Source: Caulobacter segnis (GTDB lineage Bacteria > Pseudomonadota > Alphaproteobacteria > Caulobacterales > Caulobacteraceae). Taken from it: 64,000 nucleotides of DNA. The stretch spans positions 38,593 to 102,592 of the forward strand of contig NZ_QFQZ01000004.1 of the NCBI RefSeq assembly GCF_003243465.1, written 5' to 3'. The notes below the pieces were generated by a model. It was given only the letters and a program-made list of their open reading frames with translations, was not told the DNA's origin and made no database searches. Position 1 is the first letter of the stretch. Each line of letters starts with the position of its first letter. Shown here one piece after another: positions 53,916 to 61,853 of the stretch. A program made the translations under genes and the position numbers.

Positions 53916-54611
53916 CTACTTCTTTTCCGCGTAAGGGGCCTTGGCGTCGGAGCGGATCAGGCCGCGCGTGGCGTCGCCGACCCCGACAATGACGAACTGC
54001 ACCGCAAGCGCGCAGAGGATCAGGCCCAGCACCCGCACGACGATGCTCATGCCGATCCGGCCGAGGGCGCGGCTGATCAGCGGCGCGGCCCAGAAGGCGG
54101 CCACGACCACGGCCGAGACTGCGGCGATCACCGCCACCCCGATGCCGGCTCCGGCCAGGCCCAGGGGCTTGGCTTCGGCCGCATAGATGATCACGGTCGA
54201 GATCGCGCCCGGCCCGATCAGCAGCGGCATGGCGAACGGGACGATCAGCCGCTCGAACCGCTGGCGGGCGTAGGCGCGGGGCGACTGGTCCTCCAGGCCC
54301 TCGGCCGCGTCGGCGAACATGGTGGTGAAGTCGTCGCGCACCATGTCCAGGCCGAGAATGAACAGGATGATGCCGCCGGCGATCCGGAAGGCCGGCATCG
54401 AGATGCCGAAGAAGGCCAGCAGCCCGACGCCCGTGAAATAGAAGAAGATCAGGAACGCGGTCATGAACAGGCCGATATAGACGGCCACCATCCGCCGGCC
54501 CGCGGCGGCCGCGCCCAGGGTGGCGGCGGCGAACAGCGGCACGTTGCCGATCGGGTCGATCAGCGCGAACAGCGCGACGAAGAAGTTGACGGCGAGTTTG
54601 GCCTCGGTCAT
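53916..54611 (-). CDS. marC: MarC-family integral membrane protein
   Basis: A 231-residue protein with six hydrophobic segments. The N-terminus AKLAVNFFVALFALIDPIGNVPLFAAATLG is diagnostic for MarC/YchE/YhgN proteins. FRIAGGIILFILGLDMV and AMPLLIGPGAISTVII are further family blocks. MarC was once linked to multiple antibiotic resistance, but a role there has not held up, and the physiological function is unknown. It is divergent from pyrF, which starts 85 bases away. Confidence 0.92.
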   Translation of the reverse strand: MTEAKLAVNFFVALFALIDPIGNVPLFAAATLGAAAAGRRMVAVYIGLFMTAFLIFFYFTGVGLLAFFGISMPAFRIAGGIILFILGLDMVRDDFTTMFADAAEGLEDQSPRAYARQRFERLIVPFAMPLLIGPGAISTVIIYAAEAKPLGLAGAGIGVAVIAAVSAVVVAAFWAAPLISRALGRIGMSIVVRVLGLILCALAVQFVIVGVGDATRGLIRSDAKAPYAEKK

Positions 54612-54696
54612 TCGACGTCCCTACCTTTCAGATCGCGCCCAAGCTTGGCTCTGTCCTAGAGCGGACGATGACGCGCGCCAACCCCGGGGACTAAAG

Positions 54697-55386
54697 ATGA
54701 CCGCCGACCCGCGCCTGATCGTGCCGCTGGACCTGCCCACCGTCGAGGAGGCCCGCGACATGGTCGAGCGCCTGGGCGACGCGGTCAGCTTCTACAAGAT
54801 CGGCCTGGAACTGCTGGCCAGCGACGGCATGAGCCTGGCCCGCGAACTGAAAGCCTCGGGCAAGCAGATCTTCCTCGACTGGAAGCTCCACGACATCGGC
54901 GCCACGGTCGAACGCTCGGCCCGCGTCCTGGCCCAGAGCGGCTGTGACCTGCTGACCGTCCACGCCGAGCCCCAGGTGATGAAGGCGGCCGTGCAGGCGC
55001 GCGGCGACTCCTCGCTGAAGATCCTGGCGGTCACCGTTCTGACCAGCCTGACCGACGCCGACCTGATCGAGATGGGCTACGCCTTCAGCGCCCGCGAACT
55101 GGTCGAGCGTCGCGTGCGCCAGGCCCTCGACTGCGGCGTCGACGGCATCGTGTCCTCGCCGCAAGAGGCCGCCCTGGCCCGCGAGATCGCCGGTCCTGGC
55201 TTCCTGATCGTCACCCCCGGCGTGCGCCCCTTCTGGGCGGCCAAGAACGACCAGGCCCGCGCCGCCACCCCCGAAGCCGCCATCCGCGCCGGCGCCAGTC
55301 ACCTGGTCTGCGGCCGCCCGATCACGGCGGCCAACGACCCGCGCGAGGCGGCGCTGAAGGTGATCGCGGAGATCGCGGGGGTGTAA
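54697..55386 (+). CDS. pyrF: Orotidine 5'-phosphate decarboxylase
   Basis: Final step of UMP synthesis, decarboxylating OMP. It has 229 residues with a TIM-barrel layout. The N-terminal strand is LIVPLDLPT, the catalytic Asp-Lys array is IFLDWKLHDI, and the phosphate-binding C-terminal loops are TPGVRP and LVCGRPITAAND. These are all canonical for the bacterial type-I enzyme. The longer frame starting at 54520 is not needed; the ATG at 54697 gives the expected N-terminus. A palindromic repeat follows the stop. Confidence 0.96.
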   Translation: MTADPRLIVPLDLPTVEEARDMVERLGDAVSFYKIGLELLASDGMSLARELKASGKQIFLDWKLHDIGATVERSARVLAQSGCDLLTVHAEPQVMKAAVQARGDSSLKILAVTVLTSLTDADLIEMGYAFSARELVERRVRQALDCGVDGIVSSPQEAALAREIAGPGFLIVTPGVRPFWAAKNDQARAATPEAAIRAGASHLVCGRPITAANDPREAALKVIAEIAGV

Positions 55387-55390
55387 GATC

Positions 55391-55512
55391 TCTCCCCTCC
55401 CCTTGATGGGGAGGGGTAGGGGTGGGGTGACTGCAGCGGTCAACGCCGCTCTCTGCGGTCGCCTCCGCGATCACCCCCATCCCCACCCCTTCCCCCATCA
55501 AGGGGGAAGGAG
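55391..55512. repeat. Long imperfect inverted repeat after pyrF
   Basis: The left part contains CCCCTCCCCTTGATGGGGAG and a G-rich run; the right part contains a C-rich run and CCCCCATCAAGGGGG. Together they form an imperfect inverted repeat spanning about 120 bases between converging genes, with short hairpins (GCAGCGGT region) inside. It resembles the G/C-run palindromes at 52.5 and 63.7 kb. Confidence 0.65.
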
Positions 55513-55514
55513 GA

Positions 55515-55874
55515 TTAAGGCGTCTGGAACCAGAGACCCCCGACATCGGGATCGATCGGATCTGCTAGCCATTCATTCATGACACGCTCAATGATCCCCT
55601 CTCGATCCGTTCCGTATTTCGGATCGGGAACCCACTGTTTCTGCCCATCGCAAAATTTGATCATCTGCGGTAGCGCGCCAGCATAAACTAGCGCGGACAC
55701 ATGCCGGCGGACGAAGTCCGCAAGCTCCGATCCTTCCAGACCGAAATCAACTCGACCCTTCGGTACGATCTGCCACATACCGACCGCGTCTATCTCCAGT
55801 TCGTTGAGCAAACCGTCGATCGAATCCTGGATCGAGTATCCGAACGAGCGATGAAAGGGCTCGCGCTCAGCCAT
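55515..55874 (-). CDS. Hypothetical protein, unknown function
   Basis: A 119-residue soluble acidic protein starting MAEREPFHRSFGYSI. Visible content: SIQDSIDGLLNELEIDAVGMWQIVP, then VRRHVSALVYAGALPQMIKFCDGQKQWV and a C-terminal NEWLADPIDPDVGGLWFQTP. I do not recognise a family. It is compact, tryptophan-rich and lacks a signal peptide or catalytic motif, a profile shared by some small immunity-like or adaptor proteins, but that is only a resemblance. Its start overlaps the stop of the gamma-glutamyltransferase gene by one base (TGATG), so expression is probably coupled. Base composition is somewhat less GC-rich than its neighbours. Confidence 0.7.
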   Translation of the reverse strand: MAEREPFHRSFGYSIQDSIDGLLNELEIDAVGMWQIVPKGRVDFGLEGSELADFVRRHVSALVYAGALPQMIKFCDGQKQWVPDPKYGTDREGIIERVMNEWLADPIDPDVGGLWFQTP

Positions 55875-57577
55875 CACCGCACCACCATCCCCACACCCCG
55901 CGCCCTGGGGTCGGCTTCCGGAACCGGCGTCCGCCCCAGAACCTGGATGGCCGCGATGTCGCCGATCCGCGAGTGCTCGACGAACTTGTAGCCCTTGGCC
56001 TCCAGCGCGGCTTTCACCCCCGCCGGCGGCGGCGCGAACTGTTCGACGATGATGGTGTTCTCCGGCAGCAGCTGGTGGTGGAAGCGCGGCTGCTTCTGGG
56101 CGTCCTTCAGGGACAGGTTGAGGTCGTAGACATTGGCCAGCACCTGGAACACCGAGGTGAAGATCGTCGAGCCGCCGGGCGTGCCGATCACCATGGCCAC
56201 GCGCCCGTCCTTGGTCAGGATGGTCGGCGTCATCGAGGACAGCGGCCGCTTCAGCGGGCCGATCGCGTTGGCGCTGCCGCCCACGACCCCGAACATGTTG
56301 GGCGCGCCGGGCTTGGCCGAGAAGTCGTCCATCTCGTCGTTCAGCAGGAAGCCGGCGCCCTCGACGACCACGCCAGAGCCGAACCAGCCGTTGATCGTGT
56401 AGGTGTTCGAGACGGCGTTGCCCCACTTGTCGACGATCGAATAGTGCGTGGTCTGCAGCTTGCCGAGGCCCGGCGAGACGGACTTGGTCGCCGACGGCTT
56501 GTCCGGATCGATCTCCTTGGCGCGCTTGGCCACATAGGCGGGGTCGATCAGGTTCGAGACCGGGACCTTCACGAAGTCCGGGTCGCCCAGATATTCCGCC
56601 CGGTCGGCGAAGACGCGCTTTTCGATCTCCGAGACCAGGTGGACGTACTTTTCGCCGTTCAGGGCCTGGCCCTTGAACAGGGGGGCGGCGTCCTGCTTCA
56701 TCAGCAGCAGCTGCATCAGGGCGATCCCGCCGGAGCTGGGCGGCGGCGCGGTGACCACGTCATAGCCGCGCCACTTGGCCGTCACGGGCGCCCGCCAGAC
56801 GGCCTTGTAGCCGGCGAGGTCGGCCTTGGTGATCAGGCCCTTGTGCTCGCCGCGCGCCATCTGGGCCACGATCAGCTCGGCGGTCTTGCCCTCGTAAAAT
56901 CCCTTGTCGCCCTGCTGGGCGATCCGGGTCAGCGTGGCGGCCAGCTCGGGCTGCTTGAAGATCGTCCCGGCCTTGGTCGGCGGGAAGTAGGCGCTGAAAT
57001 TGGTCGTCTTGAACTCGGGCGGAACCTCGTCGGTCAGCATGCCGGCGAACTGGTCGTTCACCAGGAAGCCGTCGCGGGCGTAGCGGATCGCCGGGGCCAG
57101 CACCCGCGCCCAGGGCAGCTTGCCAAACCGCTTGTGGGCCATGGCGAGACCCCGCACCGTGCCGGGCGTGGCGGCGGCCAGGTTGCCGAACAGCGACAGA
57201 CCCTCGATCACCTGGCCGTCGGGACCCAGGTACATGTCCGCCGTGGCCGCCGCCGGGGCGGTCTCGCGGTAGTCGAGGAAGTAGGGCTTGCCGTCCATGT
57301 AGACGGTCATGAACCCGCCGCCGCCCAGGTTGCCGGCCTCGGGATAGGTGACGGCCAGGGCGAAGCCCGTCGCGACCGCCGCGTCGACCGCGTTGCCACC
57401 GGCCTTGAGGATCTCCTGGGCGGCCAAGGCCCCGAAGCGGTCTGGCGAGGCCACCGCGCCAGCGGCCAGGGCGCGGGCGGCGACCGATTTGGTCTTCGGC
57501 GGAGCGGCCTGGGCCACCGGCGCGACCAGCAGAAGGCCGGCGGCGAAACTGGCGGCGAGACGGGCGAACAGGCGCAA
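55874..57577 (-). CDS. ggt: Gamma-glutamyltransferase (periplasmic)
   Basis: Cleaves the gamma-glutamyl bond of glutathione and related compounds. It is made as a precursor that splits itself at a threonine. It has 567 residues from TTG 57577, preceded by GGGGAGG, giving a signal peptide (RLFARLAASFAAGLLLVAPVAQA). The nucleophile is the first Thr-Thr position of LQTTHYSIVDKWGNAVSNTYTINGWFGSG. SSMTPTI and GTPGGSTIF near the C-terminus are the substrate-binding blocks. An alternative GTG at 57619 would add 14 residues but has a weaker ribosome-binding site. The hypothetical gene downstream overlaps its stop. Confidence 0.94.
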   Translation of the reverse strand: MRLFARLAASFAAGLLLVAPVAQAAPPKTKSVAARALAAGAVASPDRFGALAAQEILKAGGNAVDAAVATGFALAVTYPEAGNLGGGGFMTVYMDGKPYFLDYRETAPAAATADMYLGPDGQVIEGLSLFGNLAAATPGTVRGLAMAHKRFGKLPWARVLAPAIRYARDGFLVNDQFAGMLTDEVPPEFKTTNFSAYFPPTKAGTIFKQPELAATLTRIAQQGDKGFYEGKTAELIVAQMARGEHKGLITKADLAGYKAVWRAPVTAKWRGYDVVTAPPPSSGGIALMQLLLMKQDAAPLFKGQALNGEKYVHLVSEIEKRVFADRAEYLGDPDFVKVPVSNLIDPAYVAKRAKEIDPDKPSATKSVSPGLGKLQTTHYSIVDKWGNAVSNTYTINGWFGSGVVVEGAGFLLNDEMDDFSAKPGAPNMFGVVGGSANAIGPLKRPLSSMTPTILTKDGRVAMVIGTPGGSTIFTSVFQVLANVYDLNLSLKDAQKQPRFHHQLLPENTIIVEQFAPPPAGVKAALEAKGYKFVEHSRIGDIAAIQVLGRTPVPEADPRARGVGMVVR

Positions 57578-57665
57578 GACGAAAACCTCCCCAAGGCTAT
57601 GCGGAGAGGTTAGCGACACTTTCCGCCGCGAAGAAAGGGCGAACGCGGCGCCGGGTGATTACTGC

Positions 57666-57890
57666 CTAGAAGTCGACCGCCACGCCCTTCTTCTCCCAGT
57701 CGCCGAAGCGGGTCGGCTCGGGGCCGTCGCGGCCGCCCTGCTCGGGGGGCAGGGACAGGGCGTCCTCGGCCGCGCGGCGGGCGGCGGCCTCCTCCAGCGC
57801 GCGGCGAGCGGCGGGGCTGAGGGCCTTGCCGGGGGCGGCGCCGGGGACCTCGGGGATGGCGTCGACGGGGGTTTCGGGCGTGTCGGACAT
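57666..57890 (-). CDS. Succinate dehydrogenase assembly factor 4 family protein (DUF1674)
   Basis: A 74-residue protein with the conserved C-terminal block GGRDGPEPTRFGDWEKKGVAVDF that defines DUF1674/SdhAF4. The N-terminal half is alanine- and glutamate-rich and probably disordered. In mitochondria the factor binds flavinylated Sdh1 and limits oxidative damage during complex II assembly; bacterial members are presumed similar. No sdh gene is in the window. It is divergent from rsmB. Confidence 0.88.
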   Translation of the reverse strand: MSDTPETPVDAIPEVPGAAPGKALSPAARRALEEAAARRAAEDALSLPPEQGGRDGPEPTRFGDWEKKGVAVDF

Positions 57891-57982
57891 GGGGCCAGTT
57901 TAACACCCGAGCCCGGCGCCTCGCCACCGGGTCCGCGTCGAATCCGCTTGCGCTCGCGCCCGCCTCTTGGCACGGCGGGGCG

Positions 57983-59263
57983 GTGACTCAAGAATTGAAC
58001 GACGGCCTCCCCGCCCGGGAAGCCGCCCTGACCCTGATCGACGCGGCCCTGTCGCGGCGCGGCGGCCTCGACGAAGCCGCCTCGGCCAACGGTTTCCGCT
58101 TCCTCGAACCGCGCGAGCGCGCCTTCGCGCGCGCCCTGGCCATGGCCGTGCTGCGCCACCTCGGCCCCATCGACCGCGCCCTGGCCGCGCGCCTGCAGAA
58201 GGCGCCGCCGGACCGGGTGATGAACCTGCTGCGCCTCGGCGCGGCCCAGGCCTTCCACCTGGAGGTGCCGGCCTTCGCCGCCGTGGCGACCTCGGTCGAA
58301 CTGGCCGCGGCCAACAAGACCAGCCGCCCGTTCAAGGGCCTGGTCAACGCCGTGCTGCGCGGCCTGCTGCGCGACGCTCCGCCCAGCAACGATCCCACAC
58401 TGCTAGCCCCGCCCTGGCTCTATTCGCGCTGGGTCGCCGCGTTCGGCGAGGCCACGGCTCGCGAGATCGCCGACCAGATCGCCCTGGAGCCGGCCACCGA
58501 CCTCTCCCTGAAGCCCGGCGCCGACGCGGACGCCTTGGCGCAGGCGCTGGAGGGCGAGATCCTGCCCGGCGGCTCGCTGCGCGTGCGCCGCAAGGGCGAC
58601 GTCGCCGCCTGGCCGGGCTTTGAAGACGGGAGCTGGTGGGTGCAGGACGCCGCCGCCGCCGTTCCCGCGCGCCTGCTGGACGTGAAGGCCGGCGAGGCCG
58701 CGCTGGACCTCTGCGCCGCGCCCGGCGGCAAGACCCTGCAGCTGGCCGCCGCCGGCGCGCGGGTCGTGGCCCTCGACCGTTCGTCCGCCCGCCTCAAGCG
58801 GCTGGAGGAGAACCTCGCCCGCACCGGGCTCGAAGCCCAGGTCGTGGCCGCCGACGCCGCGGCGTGGGCGGACGACCGGACCTTCGACGCCATCCTGCTG
58901 GACGCCCCGTGCAGCGCCACCGGCACCTTCCGCCGTCACCCCGACGTGCTGTGGGCCGCACGGCCGGGCGATGTCGCGAGCCTCGCCAACGTCCAGGCCC
59001 GCATCCTCGACAGCGCCGCCGGCCGCCTCAAGCCCGGCGGTCGCCTGGTCTACTGCGTCTGCTCGCTGGAGCCCGAGGAGGGCGAGGCCCAGGTCGAGGC
59101 CTTCCTCGCCCGCCGCCCCGACATGGCGCTGGACCCGATCCAGCCGGGCGAAGGCGGCGCGCCGCAAGCCAGCCTGACCGCGCGCGGGACCCTGCGCCTG
59201 TTGCCGCACCAGCTGGACGGCGGCCAGGACGGCTTCTTCGCCGCGCGGTTCCGCAAGCGCTGA
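57983..59263 (+). CDS. rsmB: 16S rRNA (cytosine-967-C5)-methyltransferase
   Basis: A 426-residue SAM-dependent methyltransferase. The N-terminal NusB-like RNA-binding domain (ERAFARALAMAVLRHLGPIDRALA...VMNLLRLGAAQAF) is followed by the RsmB/NOP2 catalytic domain. SAM motif I is LDLCAAPGGKTLQLA, the first conserved cysteine lies in LDAPCSATGTFRRHPDVLW and the second in VYCVCSLEPEEGE. Start is GTG at 57983. The gene is followed by a short palindrome and then rpe, on the same strand. Confidence 0.95.
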   Translation: MTQELNDGLPAREAALTLIDAALSRRGGLDEAASANGFRFLEPRERAFARALAMAVLRHLGPIDRALAARLQKAPPDRVMNLLRLGAAQAFHLEVPAFAAVATSVELAAANKTSRPFKGLVNAVLRGLLRDAPPSNDPTLLAPPWLYSRWVAAFGEATAREIADQIALEPATDLSLKPGADADALAQALEGEILPGGSLRVRRKGDVAAWPGFEDGSWWVQDAAAAVPARLLDVKAGEAALDLCAAPGGKTLQLAAAGARVVALDRSSARLKRLEENLARTGLEAQVVAADAAAWADDRTFDAILLDAPCSATGTFRRHPDVLWAARPGDVASLANVQARILDSAAGRLKPGGRLVYCVCSLEPEEGEAQVEAFLARRPDMALDPIQPGEGGAPQASLTARGTLRLLPHQLDGGQDGFFAARFRKR

Positions 59264-59269
59264 ACCGAC

Positions 59270-59283
59270 GCCCAAGCTTGGGC
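59270..59283 (+). terminator. Palindrome after rsmB
   Basis: GCCCAAGCTTGGGC is a perfect 14-base palindrome, 6 bases past the rsmB stop and followed by ATTTCT. As RNA the stem would be short and the U-run is weak, so it is at most a partial terminator before rpe. Confidence 0.4.
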
Positions 59284-59347
59284 ATTTCTGCGCTTAACCC
59301 GTCCTGTCCGGGATGACAGAGCGACTCAGGGTCGCTATCCCAGGGTC

Positions 59348-60007
59348 ATGACCGCGCCGATCATCGCCCCGTCGATCCTCGCCTCCGACTTCGCCCGCCT
59401 GGGCGAGGAGGTCGCCGCCATCGAGGCGGCCGGCGCCGACTGGGTCCATGTCGACGTGATGGACGGCCATTTCGTGCCCAACATCACGCTGGGCCCGGAC
59501 GTCGTTCGGGCGATCCGGCCGCACGCCAAGATCCCGTTCGACGTGCATCTGATGATCAGCCCGGCGGACCCGTACCTGGAGGCCTTCCGCGCCGCCGGGG
59601 CCGACCTGATCAGCATCCACCCCGAGGCCGGCCCGCACCTGCACCGCTCCCTGAAGCGGATCCGCGAGCTGGGCGCCAAGGCGGGGGTGGTGTTCAACCC
59701 CTCGACCGGCATCGACCACGTCGAGTGGATCCTCGAGGACGTCGACCTCCTGCTGGTCATGTCGGTGAACCCGGGCTTCGGCGGCCAGAGCTTCATTCCG
59801 GGCCAGCTGCGCAAGGTCGAGGCCCTGCGCAAGATGGTCGACAAGGCCGGCCTTCCCATCATCATCGAGGTCGACGGCGGCGTCACCCCGGTCACCGCCC
59901 CGCAGTGCGTGGCCGCCGGGGCCACCGCCCTGGTCGCCGGCTCGGCGGTGTTCAAGGGCGGCCGCGAGGCCTACGCCGCCAACATCCGCGCGCTGAAGGG
60001 CGGCTGA
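59348..60007 (+). CDS. rpe: Ribulose-phosphate 3-epimerase
   Basis: Interconverts ribulose-5-phosphate and xylulose-5-phosphate in the pentose phosphate pathway. It has 219 residues and a TIM-barrel pattern. Visible elements are IIAPSILASDFARLGEEV, the metal-binding HVDVMDGHFVPN, DVHLMI, VMSVNPGFGGQSFI and the closing EVDGGV...AGSAVFKG. All the expected metal ligands are present. The next gene starts 4 bases after the stop, so they are co-transcribed. Confidence 0.96.
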   Translation: MTAPIIAPSILASDFARLGEEVAAIEAAGADWVHVDVMDGHFVPNITLGPDVVRAIRPHAKIPFDVHLMISPADPYLEAFRAAGADLISIHPEAGPHLHRSLKRIRELGAKAGVVFNPSTGIDHVEWILEDVDLLLVMSVNPGFGGQSFIPGQLRKVEALRKMVDKAGLPIIIEVDGGVTPVTAPQCVAAGATALVAGSAVFKGGREAYAANIRALKGG

Positions 60008-60011
60008 CCCC

Positions 60012-61751
60012 TTGGCCCCAGCCGTCAAGCGCTCCGCCAACGGCTCCCGACTTCCCGTCCGGCGACGGGGCGGCGTTCTTTTGCGGGCCCTGACGGCCGA
60101 GCTTTCCAGCCAGGTCGAGCGCGAGTGGTACGGCTCGGGTCCGCACCGCCTGCTGCTGGCCGCGACCAAGGTCGAGGCCCTGGCCGCCTATCCCCGCGAC
60201 CCCCGGCCGACCGACGCCGGCCACGGCCGCCGCATCCTGGCCGGGACCCTTGCCCTGGACGGCGGCTCCCTGCGCATCGGCGAGGCGGGCGATCCGTTCG
60301 ACACCGCCAGCCCCTCGCGCCGCTTCGCCGTCAGCCTGCACCGCTTCGACTGGCTGCCCGACCTCGTTTCGGCCGGTCCCGACGGCGCCCGCCGCGCCTT
60401 GCGGCTGCTCGACGACTGGCGGCGGGTGTTCGGCAAGTGGAACGCCTTCTCGTGGGGAGCCGAGTGTCTGGAGCGGCGGGTCTTCCACCTGGCCTGCGCC
60501 GCCCGGACCCTGGCCGCCGAGGCCAGCGACGCCGAGGCCACCGACCTGCGCCGCGACCTCGTCCGCCAGGCCCGGCACCTGGCCGAGATCCGCAAGATCC
60601 CCGCCCGCGCCCTGGAGCGCGCGATCGCCGTGACGATCGCCGGCTGCGTCCTGGCCGGCAAGCCGGGCGACGCCCTGATCGACAAAGGCCTGAAGGCGCT
60701 GGCCCGCCACATCGACCGCATCGTCCTGCCCGACGGCGGCCACGCCACCCGCTCGCCCGAGGCGGGGGTGGAGCTGCTGTTCGACCTGCTGACCCTCGAC
60801 GACGCCCTGCGCCAGCGCGGCCGGCCAACGCCCGAGGCCGCCGCCCGCGCTATCGACCGCCTGTCGACCGCGACGCGGTTCTTCACCCTCGGCGACGGCG
60901 GGCTGGCGGCCTTCCACGGCGGCGAGACGGTGGGCCAGGCGCGCATCGCCGCGGCCCTGGCCCACGACGACACCGGCCCGCGGCCGCTGAACAGCGCCCC
61001 GCACAGCGGCTATGAGAAGATGGTCGGCGGCTCGCTGGAGCTGATCGCCGACTGCCGGCCGCCCGCCGCCGGATTCCTCTCCGTCGCCGCCTGCGCCCAG
61101 CCGGCCGCCATCGAGATCCTCTGCGCCAAGGACCGGCTGATCACCAGCTGCGGCTGGAGCCCCGAGGCCGCCGGCGCCCACGCCTTCCGCCTGTCCGACG
61201 CCGCCTCGACCGTCTCGGTCGGCGACGGCTCGGCCGGCCGCCCGCTGTCCGGCTTCCGCGCCAAGGCCCTGGGGCCCTGGCTGGTCGACGGCGCGACCAA
61301 GGTCGAGGCCGAGCGCCACGACGATGTCGGCGGGGTGTGGCTGGATATCGTCCACGACGGCTGGCGGCATGTCGGCCTGACCCACACCCGCCGCCTGTTC
61401 CTCGACGCCGTCGCCGACGAGCTGCGCGGCGAGGACAGCCTCACCCCCATGGCCGCCCTCGACCTGGACGCCGCGTCCGGCCCGCGCCGCTACCTACCGT
61501 TCGCGGTGCGCTTCCACCTGCACCCCGAGGCCCGCGCCTCGATCGCCCGCGACGGCAAGAGCGTGCTGATCCGGGGGCCGAACACTATCGGCTGGTGGCT
61601 GCGCAACGACGCGGTGGACGTCGAGATCGCCCCGTCGGCCCACTTCGACCACGGCCTGGCGCGCAAGGCCGGCCAGGTGGTGCTCAAGAGCCAGGTCCGC
61701 CCGGAGGTGGGGGCGAAGATCCGCTGGAAGCTGACGCGGGCGGAGGGGTAG
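60012..61751 (+). CDS. Heparinase II/III-like protein
   Basis: A 579-residue protein with no signal peptide. The N-terminal half is helical (alpha/alpha toroid: EIRKIPARALERAIAVTIAGCVLAGKPG). The C-terminal half is beta-rich and matches the heparinase II/III domain (SGYEKMVGGSLELIADC, HDGWRHVGLTHTRRLFLD). Relatives are polysaccharide lyases, but cytoplasmic alphaproteobacterial members like this one have no defined substrate. The start is TTG at 60012, only 4 bases after rpe, and a downstream start is possible. The gene is the last GC-rich one before an AT-richer insertion. Confidence 0.85.
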   Translation: MAPAVKRSANGSRLPVRRRGGVLLRALTAELSSQVEREWYGSGPHRLLLAATKVEALAAYPRDPRPTDAGHGRRILAGTLALDGGSLRIGEAGDPFDTASPSRRFAVSLHRFDWLPDLVSAGPDGARRALRLLDDWRRVFGKWNAFSWGAECLERRVFHLACAARTLAAEASDAEATDLRRDLVRQARHLAEIRKIPARALERAIAVTIAGCVLAGKPGDALIDKGLKALARHIDRIVLPDGGHATRSPEAGVELLFDLLTLDDALRQRGRPTPEAAARAIDRLSTATRFFTLGDGGLAAFHGGETVGQARIAAALAHDDTGPRPLNSAPHSGYEKMVGGSLELIADCRPPAAGFLSVAACAQPAAIEILCAKDRLITSCGWSPEAAGAHAFRLSDAASTVSVGDGSAGRPLSGFRAKALGPWLVDGATKVEAERHDDVGGVWLDIVHDGWRHVGLTHTRRLFLDAVADELRGEDSLTPMAALDLDAASGPRRYLPFAVRFHLHPEARASIARDGKSVLIRGPNTIGWWLRNDAVDVEIAPSAHFDHGLARKAGQVVLKSQVRPEVGAKIRWKLTRAEG

Positions 61752-61853
61752 GGGGTGTGTTGCTCTTTACAACCGGATCGCAATGGCCTCACCCTAACAA
61801 CTAGGGCGGGAAGCCCAGTGGGAATTGGGGGCGGGCTAAGCCTGAGCAACACT

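Noticed and set aside
55391..55512. CRISPR-like repeat array
   Set aside because: The repeats are inverted and degenerate rather than direct, evenly spaced copies, and no cas genes occur in the window.
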